Assembly: GCF_001591345.1 (NCBI RefSeq)
Contig: NZ_BCUS01000008.1
Location: forward strand, 30,437-94,436
Length of the DNA stretch: 64,000 nt
Reading direction: 5' to 3'
Origin: Variovorax boronicumulans NBRC 103145
GTDB taxonomy: Bacteria > Pseudomonadota > Gammaproteobacteria > Burkholderiales > Burkholderiaceae_C
In this document: one piece after another, positions 42,553 to 50,871 of the stretch
Numbering within the stretch: the stretch's first letter is position 1
Layout: each line of letters begins with the position of its first letter
Position numbers and translations under genes: made by a program
The notes under the pieces: generated by a model
The model's database searches: none
The model's input: the letters and a program-made list of their open reading frames with translations, nothing else
Told to the model about the DNA's origin: nothing

Positions 42553-44046
42553 CTAGGGCTGACGGTACCAGCCCAGCTCGCCTTGCAGGAACTGGGCGGC
42601 CTCGGGCGGCAGGTCGTCCGAATCGAAGAAGCTCGCCACGGGCCGCTCGACCACGATGCACCCCGCGTGCAGGTAGGCCACGCGCGTGGCCAGTCGCTTG
42701 GCCTGCCCGAGGTTGTGCGTGCTCATCACGATCGTCACGCCGCTGTGGGCGACCTCTTCGATGAGGGCCTCGATCTCGTTCTTGGCGCCGGGGTCCAGGC
42801 TGGCCGTGGGCTCGTCCAGGAACAGGATGTCGGGCTGCAGCGCCCAGGCGCGCGCCAGGCCCAGGCGCTGCTGCTGGCCGCCCGACAGCGAACGCGCCGA
42901 GCGCTCGGCATGTTCGAGCAGGCCCACGCGCGCCAGGGCCAGGCCGCAGCGCTCGCTGCGCTCGGCGGCCGGCACGCCCGCCAGCCACAGGCCCACCCAC
43001 ACGTTGCGCCACACCGAGAGGCTCAGCAAAAAGGGACGCTGGAACAGCATGGCCGCGCGCGGCAAGCGGCCTTCGGGTCGCAGCGGCAGGCGCTCGCAGC
43101 GTCCTTCGCAGGGCAGCAGCCCGTGCAGCAGCCGCAGCAGCGTGGTCTTGCCCGAGCCGTTGGCACCCACGAGCACGAGCCGGTCGCCCCGGTGCAGGGT
43201 CAGCGAGGCCTCGTCCAGCGCGATCAGTGCGCCGAAGCGCACCGTGGCGCGCTCGAGCCGGATCAGCGGCACCGTGCCGGCCACGGCCGGCGTGTGCGGG
43301 GCGAGCGTGCGGCGCACCGCGCGCGGCTTCGCTGGCGGGGCAGTGCTCAGCGGACGCGTGGCCAGCCATTGCAGCAACCCGATGGCACCGTTGACCGCAC
43401 CGACCACCGCCAGCAGCACGATGCCCAGCGCCAGGGCCAGCGCGAGGTCGCCCTTGCTGGTCTCCAGCGCGATGGTGGTGGTCATCACGCGCGTGACGCC
43501 GGCGATGTTGCCGCCGACGATCATCACGGCGCCGACCTCGGCGATGGCCCGCGCGAAGGCCGTGAGCAGCACGGTGGCCACGCCCATCCGATCGTGCACG
43601 AGCATCAGCAGGGCGGTGGCGAGCGGCCCGGCGCCCAGCGAGCGCAGCTGGTCGCCGCCGTCGGCCAGCGCCGCCATCACGAGCCGGCGCGACAGCGCGG
43701 CGATCAGCGGCGTGACGAGCACGCTCTGCGCCACCACCATCGCCGACGGCGTGAAAAGAATGCCCAGTTCGCCCAGCGGCCCCGAGCGCGAGAGCAGCAG
43801 GTACACCAGCAGGCCCACCACCACGGCGGGCAGGGCCAGCAGCGTGTTCACCAGCCACACGGCCAGCGCATGCCCCGGAAACCGCGCCACTGCGAGCCAG
43901 GCGCCCAGCAGCAGGCCGAACAGCGCGCCGATCAGGCAGGCCGTGGCGCTCACCTGCAGCGAGAGCGCCGTGATGCGCACGAGTTCGGGGTCGGCGCCGG
44001 TGATGAGGTGCCAGGCCAGCGCCCAGCCTTCGGTCACGGTGTTCAT
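42553..44046 (-). CDS. Tungstate-type ABC transporter, permease and ATPase fused (TupB-TupC)
   Basis: 497 residues in one polypeptide. The N-terminal half (about 1-230) is a binding-protein-dependent permease with five or so membrane segments and the EAA-loop motif IAEVGAVMIVGGNIAG. A linker (about 235-262) leads to an ABC ATPase: Walker A VGANGSGKT (about 293), signature LSGGQQQRLGLARAW, Walker B DILFLDEPTASLDP, switch STHNLGQA. In most bacteria these parts are separate genes. The binding-protein gene is directly upstream on the same strand and overlaps the regulatory context of molybdopterin genes. Molybdate is an alternative substrate; tungstate is favoured by the TupA-like partner. Confidence 0.9.
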   Translation of the reverse strand: MNTVTEGWALAWHLITGADPELVRITALSLQVSATACLIGALFGLLLGAWLAVARFPGHALAVWLVNTLLALPAVVVGLLVYLLLSRSGPLGELGILFTPSAMVVAQSVLVTPLIAALSRRLVMAALADGGDQLRSLGAGPLATALLMLVHDRMGVATVLLTAFARAIAEVGAVMIVGGNIAGVTRVMTTTIALETSKGDLALALALGIVLLAVVGAVNGAIGLLQWLATRPLSTAPPAKPRAVRRTLAPHTPAVAGTVPLIRLERATVRFGALIALDEASLTLHRGDRLVLVGANGSGKTTLLRLLHGLLPCEGRCERLPLRPEGRLPRAAMLFQRPFLLSLSVWRNVWVGLWLAGVPAAERSERCGLALARVGLLEHAERSARSLSGGQQQRLGLARAWALQPDILFLDEPTASLDPGAKNEIEALIEEVAHSGVTIVMSTHNLGQAKRLATRVAYLHAGCIVVERPVASFFDSDDLPPEAAQFLQGELGWYRQP

Positions 44047-44122
44047 CGAAGGACGGCTTTCATCGCCGACGCGAGGCCGTGCGCATTGCGCAGCCCGGCA
44101 CCGTCATCGACCGGCGCGCCGT

Positions 44123-44971
44123 TCACTGGCCCGCGTTCGGGAAGAAGAGCTGCTCGCCGCCGATCTTGTAGGCGGCAATGGCGGCCTGCCCGTCGCGCGA
44201 CACGACCCAGTCGGAGAAGGCCTGCGCCAGGTCCTTCTTCACGTGCGGGTGCCTGGCCGGGTTCACGACGATCACGCCGTACTGGTTGAACAGCTGCTTG
44301 TCGCCCTCGACCACGATGCCCAGGTCGGCGCGGTTCTTGAAGTTGAGCCAGGTGCCGCGGTCGGACAGCACGTAGGCATTGGTCGAGGCCGCGATGTTGA
44401 GCGCCTGGCCCATGCCGCAGCCGCATTCCTTGTAGCCCGCCGGCTTGGCGGCGGCCAGGTCGATGCCGGCCAGCTTCCACTGGCGCAGTTCGGCCGCATG
44501 CGTGCCGCTCTTGTCGCCGCGCGAGACGAAGGCGCCGCCCGTGGTGCCCAGCCGCTTGAGGGCCGCCGCGATGTCGTTGCCGCGCACGCCGGCCGGGTCG
44601 GACTTGGGCCCGATCAGCACGAAGTCGTTGTACATGACCGGGCGGCGCGGCAGGCCGAAGCCTTCGGCGACGAACTTCTCTTCGGCGGGCTGGTCGTGCA
44701 CGAACAGCGCGTCGGCGTCGCCGCGGCGCGCCATGTCCAGCGCCTGCCCGGTGCCCACCGCCACCACGCGCACCTCGGTGCCCGATGCCTTGGTGAACTG
44801 CGGCAGCAGGTGCTTGAACAGGCCCGACTGTTCCGTCGAGGTGGTCGAGGCCAGCACGATGAACTTGTCCTGCGCGTGCGCCATCGGCGCGAGCAGCGTG
44901 CCGGCGAGTGCACCAGCGAGCGTGCCACCGAGGGCGAGAAGGGTGAAGCGTCTGCGCGAAGCCATCGTCAT
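44123..44971 (-). CDS. tupA: Tungstate-binding periplasmic protein, TupA-like
   Basis: 282 residues; Tat/Sec-like signal (MTMASRRRFTLLALGG ... PMAHAQD). The binding-protein fold has STTSTEQSGLF just after cleavage, the TTTS-type signature of TupA/WtpA-like oxyanion receptors, and further ligands in SRGDKSGTHAAE and the ECGCGMGQALN segment. It delivers tungstate (or molybdate) to the fused permease-ATPase. It follows the MoeA fusion gene by 42 bases. A GAGGA site lies before the start; the second Met (two codons in) is equally possible. Confidence 0.9.
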   Translation of the reverse strand: MTMASRRRFTLLALGGTLAGALAGTLLAPMAHAQDKFIVLASTTSTEQSGLFKHLLPQFTKASGTEVRVVAVGTGQALDMARRGDADALFVHDQPAEEKFVAEGFGLPRRPVMYNDFVLIGPKSDPAGVRGNDIAAALKRLGTTGGAFVSRGDKSGTHAAELRQWKLAGIDLAAAKPAGYKECGCGMGQALNIAASTNAYVLSDRGTWLNFKNRADLGIVVEGDKQLFNQYGVIVVNPARHPHVKKDLAQAFSDWVVSRDGQAAIAAYKIGGEQLFFPNAGQ

Positions 44972-45013
44972 CGTGTCAGTCCTCGAGAGTGAAAGAAAGA
45001 AGCGGTTCGGCCA

Positions 45014-46933
45014 TCAGGCTGCGGCATCGACGCGAAAGCTCAGCCGGCCCAGCGCCTCGCGTGCCGCGGCCGATTGCAGCAACGCAATGAAAGCCTGCAC
45101 CGGCGCGCGCGCAAGCCGTGCCTGGGGCACCACGAAGTCGTAGCGTTCCTCCTGCACGGGAATGAAGCCCAGCCCGTACTGCCGCGCGACCGTGTCGATG
45201 GCCAGGCCCCAGTCGGCGCGCTGCTGAGCCACGGCCACCGCCACCGCGTTGTGCGACTTGGTCTGCACGCCGTAGCCGGGCGGTTGTGCGCCGCCGAGCA
45301 GGCGGTCGATGAGGATGCGCGTGCCGCTGCCGGCGTTGCGGTTGACCATGGTGCAGCCGGGCTGCGCGGTCGCGGCCGCGATGGCCGCGGCGGCGTCCAG
45401 GCCCTCGAAGCGCGTGTCGCCGGGGCGATGGACCACGCCCTGCATGCGGCCGTAGCCCGTCACCAGTTCGAGGCCCGGCGTGAGCAGCGGCCGGTTGTAG
45501 ACGCCCGTCGCCGGGTCCATCAGGTGGATGCCGGCCACATCGCATTCGCCGCGCCTGGCGGCCATCAGCCCGCCCGTGCTGCCCACGTTCATGGCCTTGA
45601 TGCGGATGCCCTGGCGCATCAGCTCGCCGGCCAGCCAGTCCAGGCCCACGCAATGGCTGCCGATGAAGATCAGGTCGGCGGCGTCCAGCCCCTGGCCCAG
45701 CAGCTGCACCTGCACGGGCGCGCCGGCATCGACGATCTCGGTGTGCTGGCCGATGGTGATGAAGCCGTCGGCGCTGCTGAAGGTGGTGACCGAGCCCGAG
45801 CCCTTGCCCATCGGGTAGGCGGCCACGCCGTCGTCGGTGGGCACCAGGCCCACCAGCAGGTACTCGGTGCGGCCGCGCTCGGAGTTCACGCGCATCGGCA
45901 GCGTGGCCGCCACGTGCGCATGCCGCTGCGGCGGCCGGCCCGCGAAGGCGCGGATCACGGGCGCCAGGAACTCGTGGAAGGTGAAGACCGCCGAGGTCGG
46001 AAAGCCCGGCAGGATCACGACCGGCTTGCCGCCCGTGACCGCCAGGCACACCGGCTTGCCGGGCTTGAGCGCCACGCCGTGCGCCACCACGCCCGGGTCG
46101 CCGAGGGCGGCCACCACGCGGTACGACAGGTCGCCTTCGCCCTTGGACGTGCCGCCCGAGAAGACCACGGCGTCGCATGCGAGGCCCCGCGCGAGCGCGG
46201 CCGACAGCAGGGCCTCGTCGTCAGGGATCACGCCCAGGCGCACCGGCTCGCCGCCCAGTTCCTCGACCGCGGCGCCGATGATGGCGGCGTTGGAGTCGTA
46301 CACCGCGCCCGTGGGCAGCGGCGCACCGGGCGCGACGATCTCGTTGCCGGTGGAGAAGATGGCGACGCGCGGCTTGCGCCACACGCCGACCTCGGCCAGG
46401 CCCAGCGCGGCGAGCACGCCGATCTCGCGCGAGCTCAGCACCTGGCCGGCGCGCAGCACGGTCTCGCCGCGCGCGATGTCGGTGCCGGCGTAGCTCACGT
46501 TCTCGCCGGCCGTGGCGGCGCGGCGCACCTGCACGTTGCCGTCGTCGAGGTCGGTGTGTTCGACCATCACCACCGCGTCGGCGCCGCGCGGCAGCATGCC
46601 GCCGGTGGCGATCGCCGTGGCGCACCCGGGCGTCACTTCGCGCTGCGGCACGATGCCGGGTGCGAGCGTCTCGCCCACGAGGGCCAGCGCGCGGACCTGT
46701 TCTTCCATCGCGCCCCAGGTGTCGGCGGCCTGCACGGCAAAGCCGTCGACGTTGGAGCGGTCGAAGCCGGGCACGTCGATGGCGGCGACCGCGTCGTCGG
46801 CAAGCACCCGGCCCAGTGCCGCGTGCAGGGGAACGGTCTCGCGGCCCAGCGGCGCGAGGCTCAGGTGTTCGCGGAAGCGGCGCTCGGCCTCGTCCCGCGT
46901 GACGACATCGAGAAATTGCGATTGGGCTTTCAC
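45014..46933 (-). CDS. MoeA molybdenum/tungsten insertase fused to a periplasmic-binding-protein-like domain
   Basis: 639 residues, cytoplasmic. Start is GTG 46933, overlapping the stop of the first moeA by GTGA. Residues about 1-405 are MoeA: FDRSNVDGFAV, RGADAVVMVEHTD, the MPT-binding SGGTSKGEGDL and LPGFPTSAVFTFHEF. Residues about 415-639 form a PBP-like domain (IFIGSHCVGLDWLAGELM, STGGLMAARRGECDVAGIH, NRNAGSGTRILIDRLL), related to LysR/ModA-type receptors but without a signal peptide. MoeA inserts the metal into molybdopterin; the fused domain may sense the metal oxyanion or cofactor. Both MoeA genes and a tungstate transporter sit beside a formate dehydrogenase. Confidence 0.92.
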   Translation of the reverse strand: MKAQSQFLDVVTRDEAERRFREHLSLAPLGRETVPLHAALGRVLADDAVAAIDVPGFDRSNVDGFAVQAADTWGAMEEQVRALALVGETLAPGIVPQREVTPGCATAIATGGMLPRGADAVVMVEHTDLDDGNVQVRRAATAGENVSYAGTDIARGETVLRAGQVLSSREIGVLAALGLAEVGVWRKPRVAIFSTGNEIVAPGAPLPTGAVYDSNAAIIGAAVEELGGEPVRLGVIPDDEALLSAALARGLACDAVVFSGGTSKGEGDLSYRVVAALGDPGVVAHGVALKPGKPVCLAVTGGKPVVILPGFPTSAVFTFHEFLAPVIRAFAGRPPQRHAHVAATLPMRVNSERGRTEYLLVGLVPTDDGVAAYPMGKGSGSVTTFSSADGFITIGQHTEIVDAGAPVQVQLLGQGLDAADLIFIGSHCVGLDWLAGELMRQGIRIKAMNVGSTGGLMAARRGECDVAGIHLMDPATGVYNRPLLTPGLELVTGYGRMQGVVHRPGDTRFEGLDAAAAIAAATAQPGCTMVNRNAGSGTRILIDRLLGGAQPPGYGVQTKSHNAVAVAVAQQRADWGLAIDTVARQYGLGFIPVQEERYDFVVPQARLARAPVQAFIALLQSAAAREALGRLSFRVDAAA

Positions 46934-48183
46934 AGGCACTCGTACAGATGAACAGTGACGTCGGTCCCGGGCCCGAAGCCTTCGCTTTCGGCGGGGGCGA
47001 TCACGAAGCCGTCGGCGCGCGTGGTCGAACTCAGCACCGAGGCGCCCGAGAGCGCGAGCGGCTCCACGCCATCGGCGCCGATCTTCACGCGCACGTAGTC
47101 GACGCGCCCCACCTGCGAGACGATCTTGCGCGCCACGGTGGCGCGCGTGCGCGGGTAGGGCCAGTCGGCGGGCCGGCCGCCGAGCAGGCGGATCGCACGC
47201 CCGGCAAAGAAGTCGTAGGCGCACAGGCAGGAGACCGGGTTGCCCGGCAGCAGGAACACCAGTGTCTCGCCGATGCGCCCCATGCCCGCCGGGCTGGAAG
47301 GCCGCATCGCGATGCCGTGGATCGCCAGCTCGCCGAGCTCGGCCAGCAGGCGCGGCGCGTGGTCCTCGGCGCCCACGCTGGAGCCGCCGGAGATGAGCAC
47401 CACGTCGGCGCCGGGCGCGGCCAGTGCCTGCGCGATGATTTGCGGGTCGTCGCCCAGGCGCTGGTGCGACTCGAGCAGGCCGCCGTCGCGCGCCACGAGG
47501 CCGCGCAAGGTCACGGAGTTGGCGTCGTAGATCTCGCTCGGGCCCTTGGGCGTGCCGGGTGCGCGCACCTCGTTGCCGGTGACGAGCAGCCGCACGCGCG
47601 GCCGGCGCACCACCTGCAACTGGGCCAGGCCCAATGAAGCCGCCAACCCCGCATCCTGCGGGCGCAGGCGGCGGCCCGTGGCCAGCGCGGTGCTGCCGCG
47701 CGCGATGTCTTCGCCGACGTGGCCCACATGCTGGCCCGGCGCGACGGCGCGCGTGATGGCCAGGCGCCCGTCCTGCTCGCTCGCGTATTCGGCGGGCACC
47801 ACGGCATCGAGCCCGCGCGGCACCGGAGCGCCGGTCATGATGCGGATGGCGGCGCCCGCGGGCACCTCGCCGTCGAAGGGGCGGCCGGGCCAGGCGTGGC
47901 CCGCGATCGGAAACTCGAGCGGGTTGTATTCGCCGGCCCCCGTGGTCTCGCCGCCGCGCAGCGCATAGCCGTCCATGGCCGCGCGGTCGAACTCGGGCAC
48001 CGCGATGGGCGCGATCACCTCCTGCAGCAGCACCCGCCCCGTGGCCTCGTCGACGGCCACGGATTCACCGGGCAGCAAGGGCGTGTGGGCATCGATCCAG
48101 GCGAGGGCGGTGGGCACCTCGGCGCGCTGCGTGAAGCCGCGCATACGCACATCGGTCGAGGCAGTTCGTTCGGGTGTGGGCAT
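46930..48183 (-). CDS. moeA: Molybdopterin molybdenumtransferase MoeA
   Basis: 417 residues, cytoplasmic. Motifs: EFDRAAMDGYALRG, VPRGLDAVVPAEY, LISGGSSVGAEDHA (MPT-binding), LLPGNPVSCLCAYDFF, and a typical C-terminal barrel. The start ATG 48183 (MPTPERT) is only seven bases after TATACT, a good -10 element, so the transcript is probably leaderless; the 22-codon upstream extension has no support. It lies in the formate dehydrogenase block and precedes the MoeA-PBP fusion by an overlap of four bases. Two MoeA paralogues may serve the insertion of molybdenum and tungsten respectively, as proposed for other organisms. Confidence 0.92.
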   Translation of the reverse strand: MPTPERTASTDVRMRGFTQRAEVPTALAWIDAHTPLLPGESVAVDEATGRVLLQEVIAPIAVPEFDRAAMDGYALRGGETTGAGEYNPLEFPIAGHAWPGRPFDGEVPAGAAIRIMTGAPVPRGLDAVVPAEYASEQDGRLAITRAVAPGQHVGHVGEDIARGSTALATGRRLRPQDAGLAASLGLAQLQVVRRPRVRLLVTGNEVRAPGTPKGPSEIYDANSVTLRGLVARDGGLLESHQRLGDDPQIIAQALAAPGADVVLISGGSSVGAEDHAPRLLAELGELAIHGIAMRPSSPAGMGRIGETLVFLLPGNPVSCLCAYDFFAGRAIRLLGGRPADWPYPRTRATVARKIVSQVGRVDYVRVKIGADGVEPLALSGASVLSSTTRADGFVIAPAESEGFGPGTDVTVHLYECL

Positions 48184-48190
48184 CGGGGCC

Positions 48191-48237
48191 AGTATAGAAG
48201 TTGGAGGTCGCCGGCGTGGTCGGGCATGGCACCCGAC
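48191..48237 (-). promoter_or_regulatory. Putative moeA promoter with upstream inverted repeat
   Basis: On the minus strand, TATACT (plus 48191-48196) ends seven bases before the moeA ATG. About 30 bases further upstream is GTCGGG-TGCCATG-CCCGAC (48219-48237), a perfect 6-bp inverted repeat overlapping the -35 region, which could be an operator. It does not resemble a ModE site. Confidence 0.5.
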
Positions 48238-48335
48238 AGCCATGCACAAGGCGGCCGTGCCGGGCCTTGCCGGCGGGCCATTTGCAGTCGCTTTTTCTTC
48301 AGCCGCGTCCGCGCACGCGCGGTGCGTCGCCGGGC

Positions 48336-48725
48336 TTACTTCTTGGGTGCGGGATTCGTCTGTGCCGAGGTCTGGTTCGAACTCGGCGGCGACGCGGCCG
48401 TGGGGGCCGGGGAGTGGGCGCCCGATGCTTCGATGGGCTTGGCTTCAACCTTGGGGGCGGCGGCGTAAGGCCCCGGGTCCACGCAGGGCGGCGTGGCCAC
48501 CGCGGCCGGTGCCGGCTTGCCGGCGGCCTGCGCGCTCGCGCGGTACTTGGCGGCGACCTGGTCCTGTGACTTGCACAGCAGGTAGCCGTCGGTCTTGGCG
48601 CTCCACGCGGTGCGGGCCGCGGCCTCGGCGGCCTTGGCCTGCGCTTCCGGCGTGGGCGGGGGGAGCTTGGCGACAGCGGAGGTCGCAGCGAGTGCGCACA
48701 GAAGAAGGGTCAGCGTGTGCTTCAT
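48336..48725 (-). CDS. Hypothetical exported protein of the formate dehydrogenase operon
   Basis: 129 residues. Signal peptide (MKHTLTLLLCALAATSAVA, cleavage at AVA-K). The mature part begins KLPPPTPEAQAKAAEAAARTAWSAKTDGYLLCKSQDQVAAKYRA, with two Cys (LLCKS, PPCVD), and ends in a Pro/Ser/Thr-rich tail (AAPKVEAKPIEASG to KK). Not a recognised family. It overlaps the gamma-subunit stop by ATGA, so it is made together with the formate dehydrogenase and could be a periplasmic accessory. Confidence 0.75.
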   Translation of the reverse strand: MKHTLTLLLCALAATSAVAKLPPPTPEAQAKAAEAAARTAWSAKTDGYLLCKSQDQVAAKYRASAQAAGKPAPAAVATPPCVDPGPYAAAPKVEAKPIEASGAHSPAPTAASPPSSNQTSAQTNPAPKK

Positions 48726-49981
48726 GCGGAGGTTCCTTGCTGCGCCGTCGCCGGCCGTGCGGGCTCGGATGCGCCGGCCGGTTGCGAGCGCTGCGCGGGG
48801 ATCTTGCCGGCCTGGATGTCGTCGTACCAGAGCTTGTGGTGCTCGCGCGCCCAGGCCTCGTCGACATAGCCTTCGCGCATCGCCTTGTAGGCGCCGTCCA
48901 TGCCCAGCGTGCCGATGTAGATGTGGCCCATGATCATCGCCATCATGAGCAGCGTGGCCACCGCGTGCACCATGTGCGCGACCTGCATCTCGCCGCGCGT
49001 GTAGACGAAGCCGGGCAGCAGCTTGTCCAGGAACAGGCCCGAGGCGATGACGATGCTGCCCAGGAACAGCACGCCGCCCCAGAACACCGCCTTCTCGCCG
49101 GCGTTGAAGCGGTGCGACGCGGGCTCCTTGCCGCCGAACAGGCCGCCGCCGTGCCGCAGCCAGGTGAAGTCGTCCTTGCTCGGCCAGTTGCTGCGAATGA
49201 AGGTGAAGATCATGAACAGCGTGGTCACCACGAACAGCGGCCCCACGAAGTTGTGCACCGTCTTGAGCACGTAGGCGAGCCAGCCGAACAGCGTGCTGCC
49301 CAGCACCGGCAGCAGGAAGAACTTGCCGAAGGCCATCACGATGCCCGAGATCGCGAGCGTGACGAAGGCCAGCGCGTTCGACCAGTGCGTGGCGCGCTCG
49401 AAGGGCGTGAAGCGCTCGATCTTGCGGCCGGTTTCGGTGCCGTGCAGGCGGATCGGCCCGCGCGTGAAATAGAAGATCGCCAGCGCCAGCAGCGTCACGA
49501 AGAGCAGCGCCGCGCCGTACGGAATGATCCAGTCGTTGCGCACCTGCCGCCAGGCCTCGCCCGCGTTGGTGAAGCGCGAACCCGGGTACTGCACGAAGCG
49601 CTGGATCAGGTTGCCGGCCTCGGGCGCCTGGCTCACCGGCAGGCTGCTGTAGCCGGTGACGCCGCCGCTCACCTGGCGCCACATCGGCGCGTTGTTGCCG
49701 GGCTGCACCTTGTTGCGCTCGCCGTTGGTCTGGTTGAGGTAGTTGGGATCGGCGCTGGCCTCGGGCTTGACGTCGAAGATGTTCTGGCTGCGGATGCCGC
49801 CCTCGGCCTTCGGTGCTGCAGCCGTGGCTGCGGCAGGCGAAGAAGCAGGGGCGGGCGCCGCGGTCACGGCGCCGCTCGCGGCCGGTTTGGCCTCCTGGGC
49901 CGGCGCCACCGCCGCCCAGCCCAGGAGCGCGGTCGCCAGCAGCGCGTGGAACGCGTGCCTGGTGCGAATGGTGACGCTCAT
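48722..49981 (-). CDS. Formate dehydrogenase gamma subunit, membrane cytochrome b
   Basis: 419 residues. It has an extra N-terminal exported segment: signal peptide (to about PAQEA), Ala/Pro-rich linker and a periplasmic region (about 60-150), then four membrane helices (about 150-170, 200-225, 240-262, 300-325 and 335-360 region) with haem-ligand His residues (RATHWSNALAF, KTVHNFVGPL, MVHAVATLLMM, GHIYIGTLG). It anchors the periplasmic catalytic subunits and passes electrons to quinone. The extension is longer than in E. coli FdnI. It follows the beta subunit and a small lipoprotein in the operon. Confidence 0.93.
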   Translation of the reverse strand: MSVTIRTRHAFHALLATALLGWAAVAPAQEAKPAASGAVTAAPAPASSPAAATAAAPKAEGGIRSQNIFDVKPEASADPNYLNQTNGERNKVQPGNNAPMWRQVSGGVTGYSSLPVSQAPEAGNLIQRFVQYPGSRFTNAGEAWRQVRNDWIIPYGAALLFVTLLALAIFYFTRGPIRLHGTETGRKIERFTPFERATHWSNALAFVTLAISGIVMAFGKFFLLPVLGSTLFGWLAYVLKTVHNFVGPLFVVTTLFMIFTFIRSNWPSKDDFTWLRHGGGLFGGKEPASHRFNAGEKAVFWGGVLFLGSIVIASGLFLDKLLPGFVYTRGEMQVAHMVHAVATLLMMAMIMGHIYIGTLGMDGAYKAMREGYVDEAWAREHHKLWYDDIQAGKIPAQRSQPAGASEPARPATAQQGTSA

Positions 49982-49993
49982 GCGGCCTCCGGT

Positions 49994-50245
49994 TCAGTTT
50001 TCTCGGGTGTACTCGTTCTGGCCGTTGGAGCGCGTCTTGATCTGCTGCTCCCACGCCGTCTTGTCGCCCACCTTCCAGCCGGGCGCGGTGAAGGCGGTGC
50101 CGGTGTTGGCCTGCGTGCCCGTGCCGCTCCAGGGCACCGCGTCGTGCTTGACGCCCTCGGCGTTCGTCTGCGGCTTCTCGCTGCAGGCCGCCAGCAGCAT
50201 CGCGCCCGAGGCGAGCGCGACGAGCATCACGACCGCGCGCTTCAC
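49994..50245 (-). CDS. Small lipoprotein between FDH beta and gamma subunits
   Basis: 83 residues. Start is GTG 50245, overlapping the beta-subunit stop by GTGA. Signal peptide with lipobox (GAMLLAACS, Cys about 22). The mature region (SEKPQTNAEGVKHDAVPWSG ... WEQQIKTRSNGQNEYTREN) contains no known domain. Tight coupling to both subunits suggests a role in assembly or anchoring of the formate dehydrogenase at the periplasmic side, but this is inference. Confidence 0.8.
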   Translation of the reverse strand: MKRAVVMLVALASGAMLLAACSEKPQTNAEGVKHDAVPWSGTGTQANTGTAFTAPGWKVGDKTAWEQQIKTRSNGQNEYTREN

Positions 50246-50862
50246 TTGGTGCCTCCGGTGGGCGGCGTGCCGGCCTGCTGCGAGCCGTAGGCCGTGCCCC
50301 AGCCCCAGACCTCGGCGCCCGTGCCGCGGTGCACGACGCGGGTGCGGAAGATGTCGGCCACCACATCGCCGTCGCCGGCCAGCAGGGCCTTGGTCGAGCA
50401 CATCTCGGCGCAGGCCGGCAGCTTGCCTTCGGCCAGGCGGTTGCGGCCGTACTTCTCGAACTCGGCTTCGGAGCCGTTGGCTTCGGGGCCGCCGGCGCAG
50501 AAGGTGCACTTGTCCATCTTGCCGCGTGCGCCGAAGGTGCCTTGCGACGGGAACTGCGGCGCGCCGAACGGGCAGGCGTACGAGCAGTAGCCGCAGCCGA
50601 TGCACACGTCCTTGTCGTGCAGCACCACGCCTTCGTCGGTGCGGTAGAAGCATTGCACGGGGCACACCGCCATGCAGGGCGCGTCGGAGCAGTGCATGCA
50701 GGCCACCGAGATCGATTTCTCGCCCGGCAGGCCGTCATTGAGCGTGACCACGCGGCGGCGGTTCACGCCCCAGGGCACCTCGTTCTCGTTCTTGCAGGCC
50801 GTGACGCAGCCGTTGCACTCGATGCAGCGCTCGGAATCGCAGACGAACTTCATTCTTGCCAT
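50242..50862 (-). CDS. Formate dehydrogenase beta subunit, four [4Fe-4S] ferredoxin
   Basis: 206 residues. Cys clusters: CDSERCIECNGCVTAC, CMHCSDAPCMAVC, CIGCGYCSYAC, and CTFCAGG...CAEMC, giving four [4Fe-4S] sites that wire the alpha subunit to the cytochrome b. It lacks a C-terminal membrane helix of the E. coli FdnH type, so it relies on the gamma subunit for anchoring. It begins nine bases after the alpha subunit. Confidence 0.95.
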   Translation of the reverse strand: MARMKFVCDSERCIECNGCVTACKNENEVPWGVNRRRVVTLNDGLPGEKSISVACMHCSDAPCMAVCPVQCFYRTDEGVVLHDKDVCIGCGYCSYACPFGAPQFPSQGTFGARGKMDKCTFCAGGPEANGSEAEFEKYGRNRLAEGKLPACAEMCSTKALLAGDGDVVADIFRTRVVHRGTGAEVWGWGTAYGSQQAGTPPTGGTK

Positions 50863-50871
50863 GGTGATTCC

